This document shows, piece after piece, positions 43,042 to 57,103 of a DNA stretch of 64,000 bases; positions within the stretch are counted from its first letter, which is position 1; each line of letters starts with the position of its first letter. The stretch spans positions 4,067,072 through 4,131,071 of the forward strand of contig NC_066329.1 of assembly GCF_022539315.1 (NCBI RefSeq), in the 5' to 3' direction. This DNA comes from Serinus canaria (Eukaryota; Chordata; Aves; Passeriformes; Fringillidae). The position numbers were made by a program, and so were the translations under genes. Below the pieces are notes generated by a model. It searched no databases. It was not told the DNA's origin and saw nothing but the letters and a program-made list of their open reading frames with translations.

Positions 43042-46000
43042 AGGGACCCGCCAAGCCTCTGTCCCCCTCCCCAGGACCAGGTGTGTCCCACCCTGGCTTT
43101 CTGTGCTGGCCTCCGTGGAAACAGCCGGCTTCTCTGTGGGCAGGAGGGGGCTCTGCAGCTCACCTGCCCACGGGTCTGCTCCAACAAAAGCCTTTTCCCC
43201 TCCCTGCTTACCCAGCGAAGCCGCCCGGCCCGGATATTTCGGCAGAACGAGAAAAAAGGGCGCAGGGACAGGCGCTGTGAGAGCTCCCAGGCAAAGCCAT
43301 TGGCAGCCGCCGGGAAGAGCAGAATGAAAGAGCAGGAGCAGAGGGAGGCAGGGAAGCGAGGCCACGTCCTTTTCTTCCCTGTGGCTCTGTAAAAGCTCCA
43401 GACTGGAAAGGGGGATGGAGGGTTGGAGCTGAAAATATGATTTTTCCCCTCTGAGTGGCAGTGGCCGCGGAGACGAGCCGGCCCCGTGGACCTCGCGGCA
43501 AAGCTGCGCAGCGCCGGTGCTCCCCGAGCGCCACCGCCGAAAGGTCACACAGGGCTGGCACAGGGGGACCGAGGGGACAGAGCCCGCAGCCACATGTGTC
43601 CCAGCAGAAGAGACAGGGCCCGGTTTGCAGAGCTCCTCGCTGGGCTGTGGGGGGCACAGGCAGCTCCTGAGCGCGGGCAGAGGGTCCTGGGGCCCCGAGG
43701 GTTCTCCCCAGAGCTGGGTAGAGCAGCGCAGCTCATCTCTCTCTGCCCTCCCCCCTGGCAATTAGCAGCCTCTAATCACACGGACAGCACCGCTGGATGT
43801 TGGAGGAATCACTGCCAGCTCGGCCGGGTCCCAGCCTCAGCTCGGGTCTGGCTGAAGGGGGTAGTTTGGGGATGCTCAGCACAAGCTCGGGCTGCAGAGC
43901 AGGAAGACACCGGGCTTTTGCCTCCGGCTTGGGAACGGTGGAAGGAGTCACTCAGGGTACACACCCTCCTCCAAGCCAGCACCGAGATGTTTCCATTCCT
44001 GGCTCAGCCCAGCTCCTGCTTCCCTTCTTCCAGCACCTCCCTGCACTGAACCAAATCAGGGGCAGGAGAAGCTCTGAATTCCCCAGACTGCTCGAAGTTA
44101 TCCTTCACCCTTCCTTGGCCACTCCTTGCACAAAAGTCCATCTCCCTGGGGAAGCTGAGATCTGGGTAAGGTGGGAAGAGACAAGGGGGAAAATTCCCAC
44201 CCTGTCACTTGGGATTCAGATCTTAAAACTCGTTTCATGAGCCCCCAGGAAGATGCTGTCCAAGACCAAATGTATTTAACCAAAACTGCCTGGGGAACAC
44301 TGATGGGACAAGTGGTTTGACCCCATGCAATCCCCTCTTGCTGAGTTTTTCCCCTGGATTTTTTCCCCCTCTGGATTATTGTGCTGGGGCAGTGGGAGCA
44401 ATGGACAGAGGAGCCTCCTCAGCCCCTGCCCACACCACAGGGGGATGGAGCAGGAGGGAGCAAAGTGCTGCATTTTGGCTTTTATAGACTATTACTGATA
44501 ATGGAGAAGAACAAAAAGGCTTTAAAATAAAGCACTCGAGGGCATCAGCCTAAGCGTTAAATAGGCTTCTGCTAAAATGCTGCTTCCACTGAAAAAGCTC
44601 CCTGATTTGGATTGGAGACATTACCCTGCTTGGGAGAAAGCTGGAGCTCTGATAAAGCCAGGGGGACAGGCAGCCCCATCCTGGGAAAGGGGCTCTGGTG
44701 CTTCTCCTGTGGGTGGGATTGCTTCCAGCTGGCATTCAGGGTGCTCCTTGCTCTGCCACCCATGCAGAGGTGCCTCAGGAGAACCCTAAATTTTAGGCTT
44801 CCCACCCGTGTGGAGAGCAGCACTGCCCCTGTAAAACACACAGAGCATTTTTCAGTGTTAATGGGCAGCACAACTGCTAATGTGTAAACTTTTACTGCTC
44901 TGGAGGGTAAACATAGAGTTTGGGGAGCAGACACTTCCCATTAAGATGCACTAATGAAACGTGAAAATGTTTTAGTGTGCTGTAATTTTATATATTTTTG
45001 AGAGCAGCTGCAGTGCTGTTCCATTTGTGGCTAATTTAAGCACAATTAAACCAGGCTAAATTACAGCCAAGTATGCTGCAGGAACTGATGTGACAAGGGA
45101 CATGTCCAGGGGCCCCAAATCTCGCTGACCTTGCTGTCACTGTTCAGGCTGCTTCACAAGCTGGGTCAAGAACTGACAGCTCCTGGAGCTCGCCCAAAGG
45201 CCACAGCAGATCCCTGAGGACAATGGGATCTTCCAGCCAGGGTGGGGCAAGTGCTCCAGAGCTGTTAGGAGTATCTGGGTGTGCCTGGATCTTGGAAAGG
45301 TCCCTGTTGTTGGGAGCTTGAATGAGCTGTAGCAAACCCTTCCTGCTTGGCCAGAGAGCCCCACTCCCCCTTGCAGCAGCCCTGATGTCCTTCCTGGGAT
45401 ATCTCCTCAGCCCCCACTTACCTGGTGAATGCTGAGGCTGCATCCCACACCTCATCCCAGCTGCCTCCTGGGGAGGCTGAATCATCTCAAGAAAAAAAAG
45501 AAAAAAAAACCCACCCAAAAATCTAATTTTTCTGGAGAAGGAAGGAGCTGGTGGGGTTTTGTTCTTCCTTTTGGGTAAAGGGAGGAATGGAATACCTAGA
45601 GGCTGTGTTGTGCCTGCTTGTATCACCTCAGTAGCATCCTGAGCTGGCGGCTGCACTGCTGGGTCCTGGCTCCCCTCAGCACGGATGGAGTCCCACAGCC
45701 TCGGGTCCTGCACAGTTTAGGGTGCAGAGCCTCTTCTCAGCAGTTTGGGGGTGCTTTTTACTGCTCTGGTTAGCTGAGGGTAGCCCTGCCCCAGTGAGGA
45801 TTGCTCCCAGGCTTTCAAAAGCACCAGCAGCCAGCTCAGGGCTCCTGCAGCCCCCGGCACAGGAACTGTTGCTCTCCCAAGGGCTTTTCCAATTGATTTA
45901 GGCGATTGCTGTAAATCCCCTGTGGCCACCGGTTTCCAGCTGAGCCAGGTTAGACCCAATTCAGCTCAGGGAGAGCAGGGCTGACATCTTCCCACAGCCT

Positions 46001-46875
46001 TTAGGGATGCTCCTGGTGCCTAGGGGCACCACTTCCCTGCAGATCTGTCCCCCACCTCTCCCCATGGCAGATGGGCAGGCTTGGCTCAGGAGCAGCAAGC
46101 AGCACGGCAGGGCTCAGCATGGCCAGGATTGTCCTACTCAGCCTTGCTGCAGGACTCAAACTCCCCTTTCATCTCCTGGGTGCCTCTCTCCAACACCTAG
46201 GGCAGAGGGAACACCACCCACTGCCCCTCAGACAGCCAGGGCTGCTGGGGGAGGTGACTCTATGCCCTCTGCCTTAACACCCACCCGGGGTGGGTGACAG
46301 CAGAGCCACCACAGCCCCCTCTGCTCCTGCTGCCTCTAACAAGCCCCGTTAACCAGGCCACGCCTCATCAGCTCCAATTAGCGGGCAGGTCGTTCCCCGA
46401 GCCTCAGGCAGCTCCATCCCCCGCGGCCGGCTGGGTGAGCTCGGCATCCCCCAGTGCTGCTGGTCCAGCGCCCGGCAGGAACCGATCCCACGGACCCCAG
46501 CTCTGGAGGAGGCTGCAGCCAGGCCAAAGCTCCCCAGTGCGGCCAACAGCTCCGCTCTAATTAATCCAATTACAACACTGCGTTGGCGGCGCAACCGGTG
46601 GATTAATTGCGGTTCGTTCCAGGTAGATGGAGGCGGAAACGCTCAAACTGGCTTCTTGTTTGTTGTTAACTGGGCCGAGCCCGGCCTCAAAGAGCTGGGG
46701 AGGAAGGAGTCCTGCCACCAGCATCATCCTCGGTGGGACAGTAAGGAGCTGGGTGCCTGCAGAGCCCCTGCACTGCTCCCAGAAACAAATCCTTGCCCGA
46801 GACTAAAAAAGCAAAGATTAGGGGGACGAAGGTAGAAGCAGGAGTATAAGTAAGAGGCTGCTTGCTCTCAGACCT

Positions 46876-46896
46876 GTATATATATATATATATATA
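46876..46896. repeat. (TA)10 microsatellite
   Basis: An uninterrupted run of TA dinucleotides in intergenic sequence. Confidence 0.95.
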
Positions 46897-49800
46897 ATAG
46901 AATAAAAAGGAGATTATTGGAAACAACTGATTGTTCAGACTGTCAAAGAGATGAAAGTGTCAGGAGTAAACAGATGCTGGTCACGATTCAGCGCTCATTA
47001 AGGCAGGAGAAGGATTCATTTCATATGCATGATTAACTCCTGGCCACTGATGATTTACACAGCAGATGATCAAAGGAGAATTAATTATTGCACAAATCGG
47101 GCTGCTGCCAGCCCAGCCCCTGTCCCTGACGGCGCTGCCGGTGGCACAGCCCGTGGTCCCCAAACCCAGGACAGCCCTGGCCACCGCTGCCCCAGGCCAT
47201 GCCTGGGCTGGCCAGGAGCTGATTGCTCCCACAGCTCTCAGCCCATCCAGCCCATTTCACTGCCCAGCACCTCGAGGATCCTAGGCTGCACCCTCAGGCA
47301 CCATGAGCATCACTGGGGATGTCCAGCTCACCAGCAGGCAGCCCAACCATCCCCTTCCAGTTAACACAGGGAAGGTGTGTCTCCACTTGACACTTTTTCT
47401 TTCCTTTGTGATTGAGCCTCTCTCCGTTACAAATCCACTCTGTAATTAAAGGAAGGAACTCCACTCCCTTCACCTGATTTATTTTTTAACACCGTCCCCT
47501 TTTGATCTCGTTTCTCTCTTAATTAAATTACGAGCCGTGAATCAACACCACTACCAAAGCTGCTCACTCACTTCCCTCCTCAAGTCACCAAGAGTGACAG
47601 GCAAACTGCAGCTCTGCTCGTGCTGGGATTCCATGAGAGCACAGGGGCTGAATTCTGCTGGGCCCACAGAGAGGAAACAGGAACCCTAGGCCCAGGTGTG
47701 GAGCAGGGAGTGATGCTGCGGGATGATTTCACAGCCAGTTTGGGCCATGGCAGATGATGGAGGATATGGGGCAGCTGGAGAGGCATTACCCTTCTGCCTG
47801 TGCCTGCTCTCAGGGAAGGGAAACCCTGCTGGGATGGTCCATCTTTGGGAAGGGTGGGCTGTGAGTCCGCAAAGGTCCTGCAGCCCCCACCAGCTCCGGC
47901 ACCTCAGCCCACCTTCGAGCATCCTGGGCATGTCTGGTGCTAAGGATCCCTCGATCCACACATCCCTCCTGCACCACGGCAGCCCGGTGCCCTCCAGGCC
48001 TGGTCCCCTACACCTCCCCTCCCAGCTCTGCGGCCAGCACGAAGGGACAATCGGGTGTCACCGCCTGACCCGGAGAGCCCCGCGGCACCCGGCCCGGCCG
48101 GGGCGCATCCCTGCGGTGCGGGAGGGCCGGGAATGCCGCGTGTCCCCGGACCGGGGTGGCACCGTCACTCCCTCCGTGCGGTCTGGGGGGTGACAGAGCT
48201 TTTAATAATGGTGGTCTGCAATTAAATGCACCGTTCTCTTGACTCATGACTGCAGCAACACCGGGACAGCAGGAATAAATCAGAAAGGGCTCCCAGGGGC
48301 CTTATCCCGCTGGAACGTCCCCTGCGGACAGCCCAGAAGGAGGGCAGGGGAGGCGGCAGAGCCACCTCTGCTTCATCCCCTCATTGAGTGCAAATGAGCC
48401 TGATGCCAATTTAATGAACTGCTGATGACTATCGCCTTTATTTTTAAATCTGAATTCCCGCAGGAGTCACCTTCAGCAGGGAAGCAGCCCCTCCCCAGCG
48501 GCGGCAGCGGGGATTGATTGCCTGTAGCTGATTAGCAATTACACCCGCCGCACTTCAGGGGTAAATACCATCACCCTGGGCTGGCAACGGGAGGATGGCA
48601 CATTCTGGGGTCCCCGGGAGCCTGCAGGGATGGGACCCTCGGGGGCCACAGGCACCTCCCGGCTGGAGGGGACAGTCCTCACAACATTTTCTTCCCAAAG
48701 ATTGTGGAGGCTCTGTGTGGTGGGCTGAGCTCACCACCTTTCCCTCCCCCAGGATAAGTCTCTCCTGCTGCCGCCGAGCTGGTACTTACAAGCATTTATG
48801 AATTGTGTCTTTAATACGGCGCTGGAATATTTGCCCCATAAATTCTTAAGATCAGATTTATGGATGAGCTATTACTGACATCACAGACTATTAATAAATC
48901 GGTTAAACCTACAGAGAAGATTGTATTCCCCCCATGGCACAATAAGCACATAAAAAAGGCCGTAATGTGGCACAGCAGCTGCGGGTGGTGCTGCCCGTCC
49001 AGCGTGGCACACGGGCCATGTGCTGTGTCCCCCGGGCTACCTGCCCTGCCCTGGAGGCCACCAGCCATCCCTCTCCGAGGGCTGTGGGATGCCTGGGGCT
49101 GAGCGAGCAGACTGCCCGCTCCTCAAAGGCAGGATGGCAGCACATCCCCGTTTCCCCAGAGGCAGAGGGGCTGCAGGGGAATTGCAGTCAGAGTCAGGCA
49201 CTCAGGAGGGTGGTAGGGACACAGAGGACGCTGCTCCGAGCGCGCTGCCTCCCCTGCTCAGGAGGGGAGCTATTTGCAGAGCGAGTGCGCAGCTATTTCT
49301 GGGAGAGGCTTCATTGAGAAAAGCCATCTGGAGAGAGGCGGCAGCGGAGCCGCGGCGCCGGGAGCAGCTGGCCCCGCAGCTCCGGGATCCGCTGCGTTCC
49401 CAGGGCTGTGATGCACGGGGAAAATGCGGAGTCTTTCCTCATTCCCAGCTACATCAACTGGCTGGATATTGGGATGTCTTGTCCCTAATTCAGAGCAAGA
49501 GAAAGCTGGTGGTTTTATCCTCACTCCCACTCTTGGCAGGGCTGTTCCCACCCAGGGGAGATGCTCAGCCTTCCCATTCGATGCCTAAGATTTAGACAGA
49601 CAAGACCAGGAGATACCCTAAGACCAGATCCTGGTGCCATCATGGGTGATAGGAAATGTGGGATGGAGGGCTTGAGCCCCACACCAGCTCCTGGAATGAG
49701 GGTACCATGTGAGACCTTCTTCCTTAACAGAAAGGGGCTGTGGAGGGCAGTGGCAGGAGGAAGAACCCACTGCTGGGAAGCCTGGCCAAGGCATGGGGCT

Positions 49801-52512
49801 GGGGGCTGGTGGGCTGGGAGCCAGTGGCTGGCAGTGACCCCACTGCAGTGGCCTCACATCCAGCCTGTGCCACCAAGCAAGAGGAGCTCTCCACGAGAGT
49901 CAGGATATGGCCCCAGGAGCACAGGGGGAGATAAACAAACAAAAATGCAATGTTTTCTTCCACCACCAAGTTTCCATCAGTGCTGGCTGGCTGGGTTTGA
50001 TTAAGCCTCTCATTTATTACATTTTGCAATATAGGTTCACTACCAGATTAAAGGCACATCAAAGCCACAGGAAGGGTCCCAGCATGCCCAGTTCCCAGAG
50101 CAGTACAAGCCATGGCAGGGTGGGCTGGGGGGACAGAGGGACACAGGCTGGCCCTCCAGCAGCTTTTCTGCAGCTGGGAGTGCAGCCCTGTGTGGGTGGA
50201 TTCCCTGGGGATTGCAGGCAGGGGTATCCATGCAGCTGGGAAAGGGCCAGTGCAGCACTGCAGAAGCTCCTCCAGCACTGGGCTCACTGAGACATGTCAC
50301 CTGCTGAAGGGACACCCACGGGCCACGGCCACCCAGCCCTGATGTGCCCCTGTCACTGAGCAGAACTGTCCCCAGGGCACACCGAGCCCCTGGGACAGCA
50401 GCTCTCCAAGGGTGCCAGGGTGGTGCTGTCCCATCCTGATCCAGCCCAGCAGCTGCTGAGGAAGAACTGCTGCAGTCCAGAGCCATCTCCACAGGGCAGT
50501 TTCACCATGCAGCCATCGGGGGCTGCCCCAGCGGGCTCTCAGCTCTCTGCCTGCTGTTCAAATCCACTCCAGCACTGCAGCTGCTGGGCTGTGCAGCCTC
50601 TCCTGCCACCAGCCCCACTGCTGGGCACTTGAAAAGCCTCTGTGTAAAAGAAATTAATAACAAAGTGAATTGCACTCGAATGCAGCTTCTGCAGAGATAA
50701 AGCAGTGGCAGGGGAGTGGTGGAGTGTGAGGGAGGAGTTTAACCTCTCCTCCCCACAAGCCCAGGCACTGATAGATGATGACATTATCACAAAACCAGGT
50801 CAGATTAAGACCAAAACAAGCTAAGATCCACCAGACTTACTGCTGGGGTCCTCACCGGCGGGGCTGGGTGTCAGAAGGCTGACAGCAGATGTCAAATGAT
50901 TGATTCCTGAGCAGGCTGGCTTTCCTTCCCAGCCCTGTGATTGGAAGCTGGGAGGGCTGGAGCTGCCTCCTGACACCAGTGGGGTTCTGGTGGGTCTCAC
51001 CCAGCAGCCAGCGATCGATGCTCACCCCTGAGCCAGCTGCCTCCAGGTTGGGGGTGTTTGTTTGCTTTGTGATGGACAGATTTAGGAAAACTGCATCCTA
51101 AAAGCTCTATGGCCTCATCTGGAGGCTGTGGGGTTTTCACCCCCAGCCTTTGCCAGATCAATGCAGCAGCAGATCAGGCCACCATGGAGCTGCCCTCGAT
51201 CCTGACAAGCACGGAGAAAGGAAAAATGTATTGTAAAAAGATGCAGGTTTGCAAGGGCACAACTCACTGTGTGCCCCATGGGCAGGAATGAGAGGCTGGA
51301 ACAGAGTAGGAGCATTTTCCACAAGCTACAGCTCCGAGGGGGGCACAATTTTTCCCCAGTTTTCAGCTGGAGTTTTCAGGGAGCAGCATCGGCAAAATAT
51401 CCTTGGCTGGGGAAGCAGCAGCCAGCAGGACCTCAGTGCCTCAGCTCCGTCATCAGCCTCTGAGGCCTCTGAGCTGTCCTTCAGCACCAAGAGATAGCAG
51501 GGAAAATGCCTGTAGGAGAAGAAATGGGCTGGGCTTGTAACTCCAGACCTCTCCAGGAGGCTCCTGTTGGTGACTGACTTTTTGGACAGGGAGTGTCCCA
51601 CCCCAGGCAAGGTCACCCTGGCTGCCATTGCTCCCCAGGCACCTTTGTGCTCCTGATTCCCAAGGGGATTTGTCTTGCAGGGCCCCCGCAGGTGCTGGCA
51701 GGAGGGAGTCAGGAGCTGTTCCCACCTGTCAGGGCAGAGCAACTTAATGTCATTCAGAGCTGGGATCTCACCTCCAAATCCCTCCTTCCTTGACAAGAGC
51801 AAAAACCATCCACTCAAATCTTCAAACAGCAGTTCAAAGCCTTTACATTGCTCTCAAGATTAATTAGCAGCTAAATAATAATCCAGGATAAGTCTTACCA
51901 AGGCATAAGAACTACAAAATGGTCAGCAGTGATGTGCAGGATCCAAGGCAGGAGAAAGTTTCATGTTCCTGGTTAAATCCAACATCTCCCAGGAAAATGC
52001 AGCCTCTTCCCATAACAAACAGCTGTGTCAAGAGTCAATCCTTACCAGAGGAACACTCCAAAGCAAACTCACCTGGGGCAGAGGGGTTGTTTGCTTTACC
52101 TGTGTTAACCCCGGGCAGGGCAGCAGCAAAACTCTGGTCACTGAGGGCCACCCCAAATTCCCACCAGTGGGTTAGAGAACAGCTTCTGGTGGGTCAGAGC
52201 TGCAGGGGCAGGAGGCTCAGCAGAGGCATGGCCATGGCCTGAGGATGGATATGAAATACAGGGACACTGTGTCAGACCTGGGACATGCTTACATGCAAGC
52301 AGTGGCAAGAGGAGAAAGGGCTGCCATTGCCTCATCCTGATGTGGGCACTGTGCCCAGGCACCTCTGCCATGGCTCAGAACGATGCTTTTCCTGCTCTGG
52401 ACTCCCACCTGAGGCTCACATCCCACTCCAGAGGCCACCACTGCAGGCTACAGTGCCATTTCTTTCCTACCAAGCCCCCTTTTCCCAGGCACCTCTGAAC
52501 TCCAGGAAGAAA

Positions 52513-52583
52513 ACCAACAAACCAACCAACCAACCAACCAACCAACCAACCAACCAGCCAACCAACCAACCTAACTAACTAAC

Positions 52584-52613
<30 letters not shown>
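52513..52613 (+). repeat. Compound tetranucleotide repeat (AACC)n-(CTAA)n-(ATAA)n
   Basis: About 14 AACC units (one with a G), about four CTAA units and about seven ATAA units follow directly on one another. Each block differs from the next by one base in the repeated unit. Confidence 0.97.
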
Positions 52614-52614
<1 letters not shown>

Positions 52615-53892
52615 CTGCCCCTCTGCAGCAAGCTGGCTGCACCAGAACATTTCTTTCACAGAATGCATCATTTATTTTCAATTATCGTGGTGCTTTCCCC
52701 CCTCCCTGTGCCTCTTGCTGGTGGAAAGTTTGCAGAGTTACAAAAGAGCCTTGGCAGGAGCAGCGGCTCCAGAGAAGGGACAGATGGGGACAGCAGTGGC
52801 ACCTGTCCCACGGGAGAAGGCTGGCAGCCCGGCAGGGGCAGGGGAGGAGGGAGGGACACCCCGGGGCTGGGGTCAGGCAAGGAGAGGTGTCCTGGCTGTC
52901 AGCTCACCTCCGGATTAACGGGGAGGAGGTGACAGCAGCGAGTAGAGCAGAGGCGGTGACAGGGACACGGCGGGGGAGGGCACAAAGAGCGATGAGAGCG
53001 GTGCTAGGGGCGTCTCCTCCCTCCAGTGTCACCCTCGCAGCCCCTTCTCTCCTTTCCCCTCTCCTCCAGGGATCTGCTCTCAGTGCCTGGGTGAGCCAGA
53101 GCTTGGGGTTGTAGCCAAGACAAGCTTTGGGTGACAAGTGACACCCAGCCCTGGCCTCTGGGACGCAGCTGGACATGCAGCTGGTGGCTGGAAACCCCCA
53201 GACCTCCAGGGGCTGCCCCTGAGGTGTTTGTGTGACACCCTGTGCCACGTCCCCAGGCCACAGGAGATGCTGAGCTGCGAGCCAGGCACAGGATTCAGTG
53301 TCTTCACCCCACACTTGCTCACCAAGCAGCTTTTTTATTCCCAGGTGTGCCTCAGCCAAAGCCGTTTGAAAATCTCCCACACGTCATGAAGGATTTTCTA
53401 ATGGGGCTCAGCAGACGCCAAGATTTATATCAAAAAAAGGCCCAATTTATTGAATTAATGCTGCAGAGCAAAGCCATGGCTGCTTAACAACTGGAGTATC
53501 AGTATTTTACAGCAACATAACTAATAAGGCCATTAATACAAAGTGGGCTCACTCCTGACATTTATATCACTGTAAATCTCGCTCTCAGCACCAGAATTAT
53601 TTATGCCATCCCAGGCACTTGAGAAGCACTGTCATCCTTTATCAGGCTGAAAGATTTGAGCCAAGAAACAACGAATATAAACACAATAATAATAAAATAA
53701 GGAGCTGGAGCAGATCTGGGACAGATCCCTGATGCAGAGGTGGGGCTGTCCCTTGCTGCCCTGCAGGGATGGGACCCGGGGGCAGCTGTGAGCCAGCCGG
53801 GTCTCTGGGGGCTGATCCCTTCCAGAATACCTGGCTGCAGCTCCCCACATGCATCAGGTGTGCCCTGAGCAAGGAAAACTCAGATGGTTTCC

Positions 53893-53960
53893 ACAGAATC
53901 ATGGGATGGGCTGGAAAGGACCTTCAGGATCACCTGATCCCAACCCACCACGGGACTGCT
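53893..53960 (-). mobile_element. CR1-type LINE, truncated 3' end
   Basis: The plus strand reads CACAGAATCATGGGATGGGC, then TGGAAAGGACCTTCAGGATC, then ACC...ATCCCAACCCACC. This is the reverse complement of the well-known avian CR1 3' region (AGAATCATAGAATGG...GGAAGGGACC...AAGATCAT...TCCAACCC), so the element points to the minus strand. Only the terminal part remains and no reverse transcriptase sequence is present. Confidence 0.85.
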
Positions 53961-56900
53961 TTTGCTTCAGGGTGCACTGGGTAGAGAGCACAGACACCAA
54001 TCCCACTGTCACAGATTTTAAATGGGGATTGTGGATGCAGCCAGGAAGACTGAAAACTGCACAGGGTGAGGAAGATCTAAACCCCTCCTGCCCCCCGCAA
54101 AAAAGAACCCCAAACCAAAACATCCCCAGCACTAACCAAGCACCTGGGAAACTGCAAAAAGGAAGGAGGTGAGGGCAGGGGGTGGCAGAGCTGAGGAGCC
54201 CGACAGAGCTCACTGAGTACTAATTATTCCCGGCATTATCTGCGCAGACAGATAAGGTTTTCATTAATAAACTTGAGGGAGGTGGGGGAGGCAGAGAGAG
54301 CAGCAGCAGCCGCCGCTGAGAGCCAGGCAAGAGCTGTGCATGAGCCAGCGGCAGCAGCGGAACGCAGCCAGGACAGGCAGCAGTCAGGGGCAGCAGCGGT
54401 GGCACTGCGGGGACGTGGGGACAGTAATTAGCTGACGAGCCTGTTCCTGCTCGGCATTGTTGTGCAGGCTGTCTCCTAATTCACAGCTCGCTGGAAATGA
54501 AAGCGTTAGCGATCTTCCCTAGGCAGGGCCTTGTTAAACCCGCGGTCTGGAGATGTAAACCCAGCCCGGGGTAGGAGAAGCATCCCCACCTGACAGCCTG
54601 CTGCACCAGCACCTCTCTGCCCTTCCCTGTGGCTCACTTCCAGAGAAATGCCTGGGAAATAGATCGCTCTGAGCCTGGAAAGGTGAGATAAATCTGCCAG
54701 GGACTGGGTGTCCAAGAGGATCAGAGCTGTGACAGCAAGCAAGAGGCCAGCAGGGAGGTCAGCATAGCTCCAGCCCAGCAATTCATGTTTTAAATTCAGG
54801 TTACATCATGCAACACTGAAAAAGAGAAGAAAAATATCCCATCCCTAACTTTCTAGGATCTACTTTCTCATACCTTATCTCCCTGCTTTTCTGTAGGCCA
54901 AATCCAACCTTTCCCCAGCTCTTCCAGGCAGCAGCAGCAATTTGCTCTGCTTGGCTGTAATTAGCTGCAAAGCCACCTCAAAAAAATGCCTGGTTGAAGA
55001 ACATTTAAGGACTAAAAAAAAAAAAAAAAAAAAAAAAAAGGAATAGAACTGCAAGAAAGCAAGCAAAATCCATCATAGCTAATTATTTACTCCTGAATGT
55101 GAAAAAAAAAAAAGATGGATTGATAAAAGGAGTTGGTAAGCAGGACGATGGTGGGAGTGTTGTTGAAGGCAAGCACTGCAGTGGGATCCAAAAGCAGGAA
55201 TTTTCATAATCTATGGGCTCTTAATTATCTCAACTGAGGTCTCTTGGAGCTGCCTGAGTGAAAATTAATTAGTTTTTGAAATAATAGCTAAATTGATACT
55301 GGGAAGGAGTTTGGGTTCCAAAATAATGGCTGAAAATTAGCCAGCCTGTTTCTCCATTTCTCTCTGCCATGTTCAGGAGGACATTTGTCTCTGCTGCTTT
55401 TTCAGAAGAGGGCCATTAATCAAATCAGCAGATGGTTCTTCCCAAGCCTGGGGTGTTGCAGAAACACAAAAGAGAGGAGGAGGAAGCAATCACCAACAAG
55501 TGTTAGGGGGAAAAATCCTCCAGCTCAGTGATTAGCAACCTCAGAGTCCATTGCCCTTGAAAGAGCAAGAGCTGTTCAGCTGGAGTAACTCCTCTGGAAA
55601 CAAGGAACGTCTCTGTGACAAGCAGGCACCTCCAGGAAAGGGATTTGTCTGTCTTTAAAACAAATTACCTGCACTAATCCCAAATACCAGGATTTATGTC
55701 TCCTGGCTGACCCAGGTTTGATGTCCAGCTTGTCAGTGCCTGCTCAGCCTCTCACCCACGAGTGGGCCACACGCATCAGACTCATCCCTGCACGCCCTGG
55801 GGGTTTGTATGCTGGCCTGTCCCCCTGCAGAGGTGTCACCCCAGCCTCTCCCAGCTGGCTGCACGTCCCTCAGGAACAGCTCCATGCAGGAACATCTCCT
55901 GTCAGCACCGGTGACAGCTCTGCTGTCACACACAGCCAGGACCATCCGAGGGGCTCAGGGGCTGTCAGATGAGCACACACAGAGTGCCATGGCACACATC
56001 TTTTTTCCTGAGAAATCAGCTGCAGCTCCTCAAAGAAAAGCCCCACAGTGGTCCCTGCCTCCCTGGGATGGCATCAACCACAAAGCACCCTCACAGAAGG
56101 TGCCCCCACAGGTAGGATACTGCTCCTGGAGGGTTCCTGCTATCCCAGCTCATGAGGAAGCAGGTCCATGTCACTGCACAGGCAGCTGAAGGCTGCCCCA
56201 TCCATCAGCAGCTCCAGCTCACGGAGCCCCTGGGCTCAGAGGAGCATCTGCTCCATCACACTCACACGTGTGACACATGAGAAACCCTTCACAGCGCTCA
56301 CTGCTGCTCCTTGCCTCGGATTTATGGCACCATAAATAACGGGGCAGAGGCAGGCACCCATCCGCTGTGCACTGTTTGTGCTGCTCCAACCCAGCCCCAC
56401 AGATCTCCTGCCTGGGTGGCATCACCCCACACGAGGCTGAGGGACAGGAGGTCCTGCTCCCAAGGCCTCCTTCCCTTTCCTGTTCAGCAGCACCAACAAA
56501 ACCCATCCTTTCCAGCTGCTCATTATCTTCTCACGGCCAAGGGAGGGACACCTGGCTGGGTGAGGAGTGGTGCTGCTCCCACAGCATCTGCCAGAGCCCA
56601 GGTTCAAAGCTCAGACCCTCTCTGTGAAGCTGACAGCCACACCAGTGTCACTGTTCAGTAAGAAATGACAAAAAGACAATCCAAAGGCTGAGTGGCACAA
56701 GCAAGTCTTTACTTTGAACCACTTCTTTTATTACACTGGTCCAATACAGGTGGATTTGATTCGTCATTTAATCAATGCATTTCATCTGATCGGCTAATTA
56801 ACAAGATGCCCATTTATAAACAATCTCATAAGAATAACAAAAAAAACAGACATTAGGAAAACAACACTTGCAGGTAGTTTTTAATAATTGGACATCATTG

Positions 56901-57103
56901 TTTATCTCCAACTCCCTAAATTCTCCCAGGCCAATTCTGGGAAAACTTATTGCGTTTTCTCACTCTCTGACCAGGCTGCCATGTCCACAGCACAGGGGTG
57001 GCCAGAAGGCTCCTGGAGCCCATGGCCCTGCTCGAGGTTGGAGCAGGGACCACCCACACTCTGTTACACTCACCTCACATTGCTGGGCAGCAGCACCAGC
57101 CCA
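53961..57103. other. Intergenic sequence, no gene recognised
   Basis: It contains a CAG-rich stretch (about 54298-54400), an A26 run at 55014-55039, an AT-rich candidate element at about 56690-56880 with ATTA-type cores, and otherwise nothing recognisable. Confidence 0.65.
55014..55039 (+). repeat. Poly(A) run of 26
   Basis: Uninterrupted A homopolymer. There is no obvious retrocopy sequence upstream of it, so a simple repeat is more likely than a pseudogene tail. Confidence 0.95.

Larger units (their letters stand above)
43042..53890. other. Intergenic sequence upstream of SRRM4, no gene recognised
   Basis: This stretch contains small CpG-rich patches (about 43190-43560, 46420-46640, 48040-48190, 49300-49400), AT-rich candidate elements (about 44930-45070, 47380-47540 and 53380-53640), and simple repeats. 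I found no open frame with recognisable protein content, no rRNA or tRNA and no complete transposon. Confidence 0.65.

Noticed and set aside
55014..55039. Processed pseudogene tail
   Set aside because: There is a long A run, but nothing upstream resembles a spliced gene copy.
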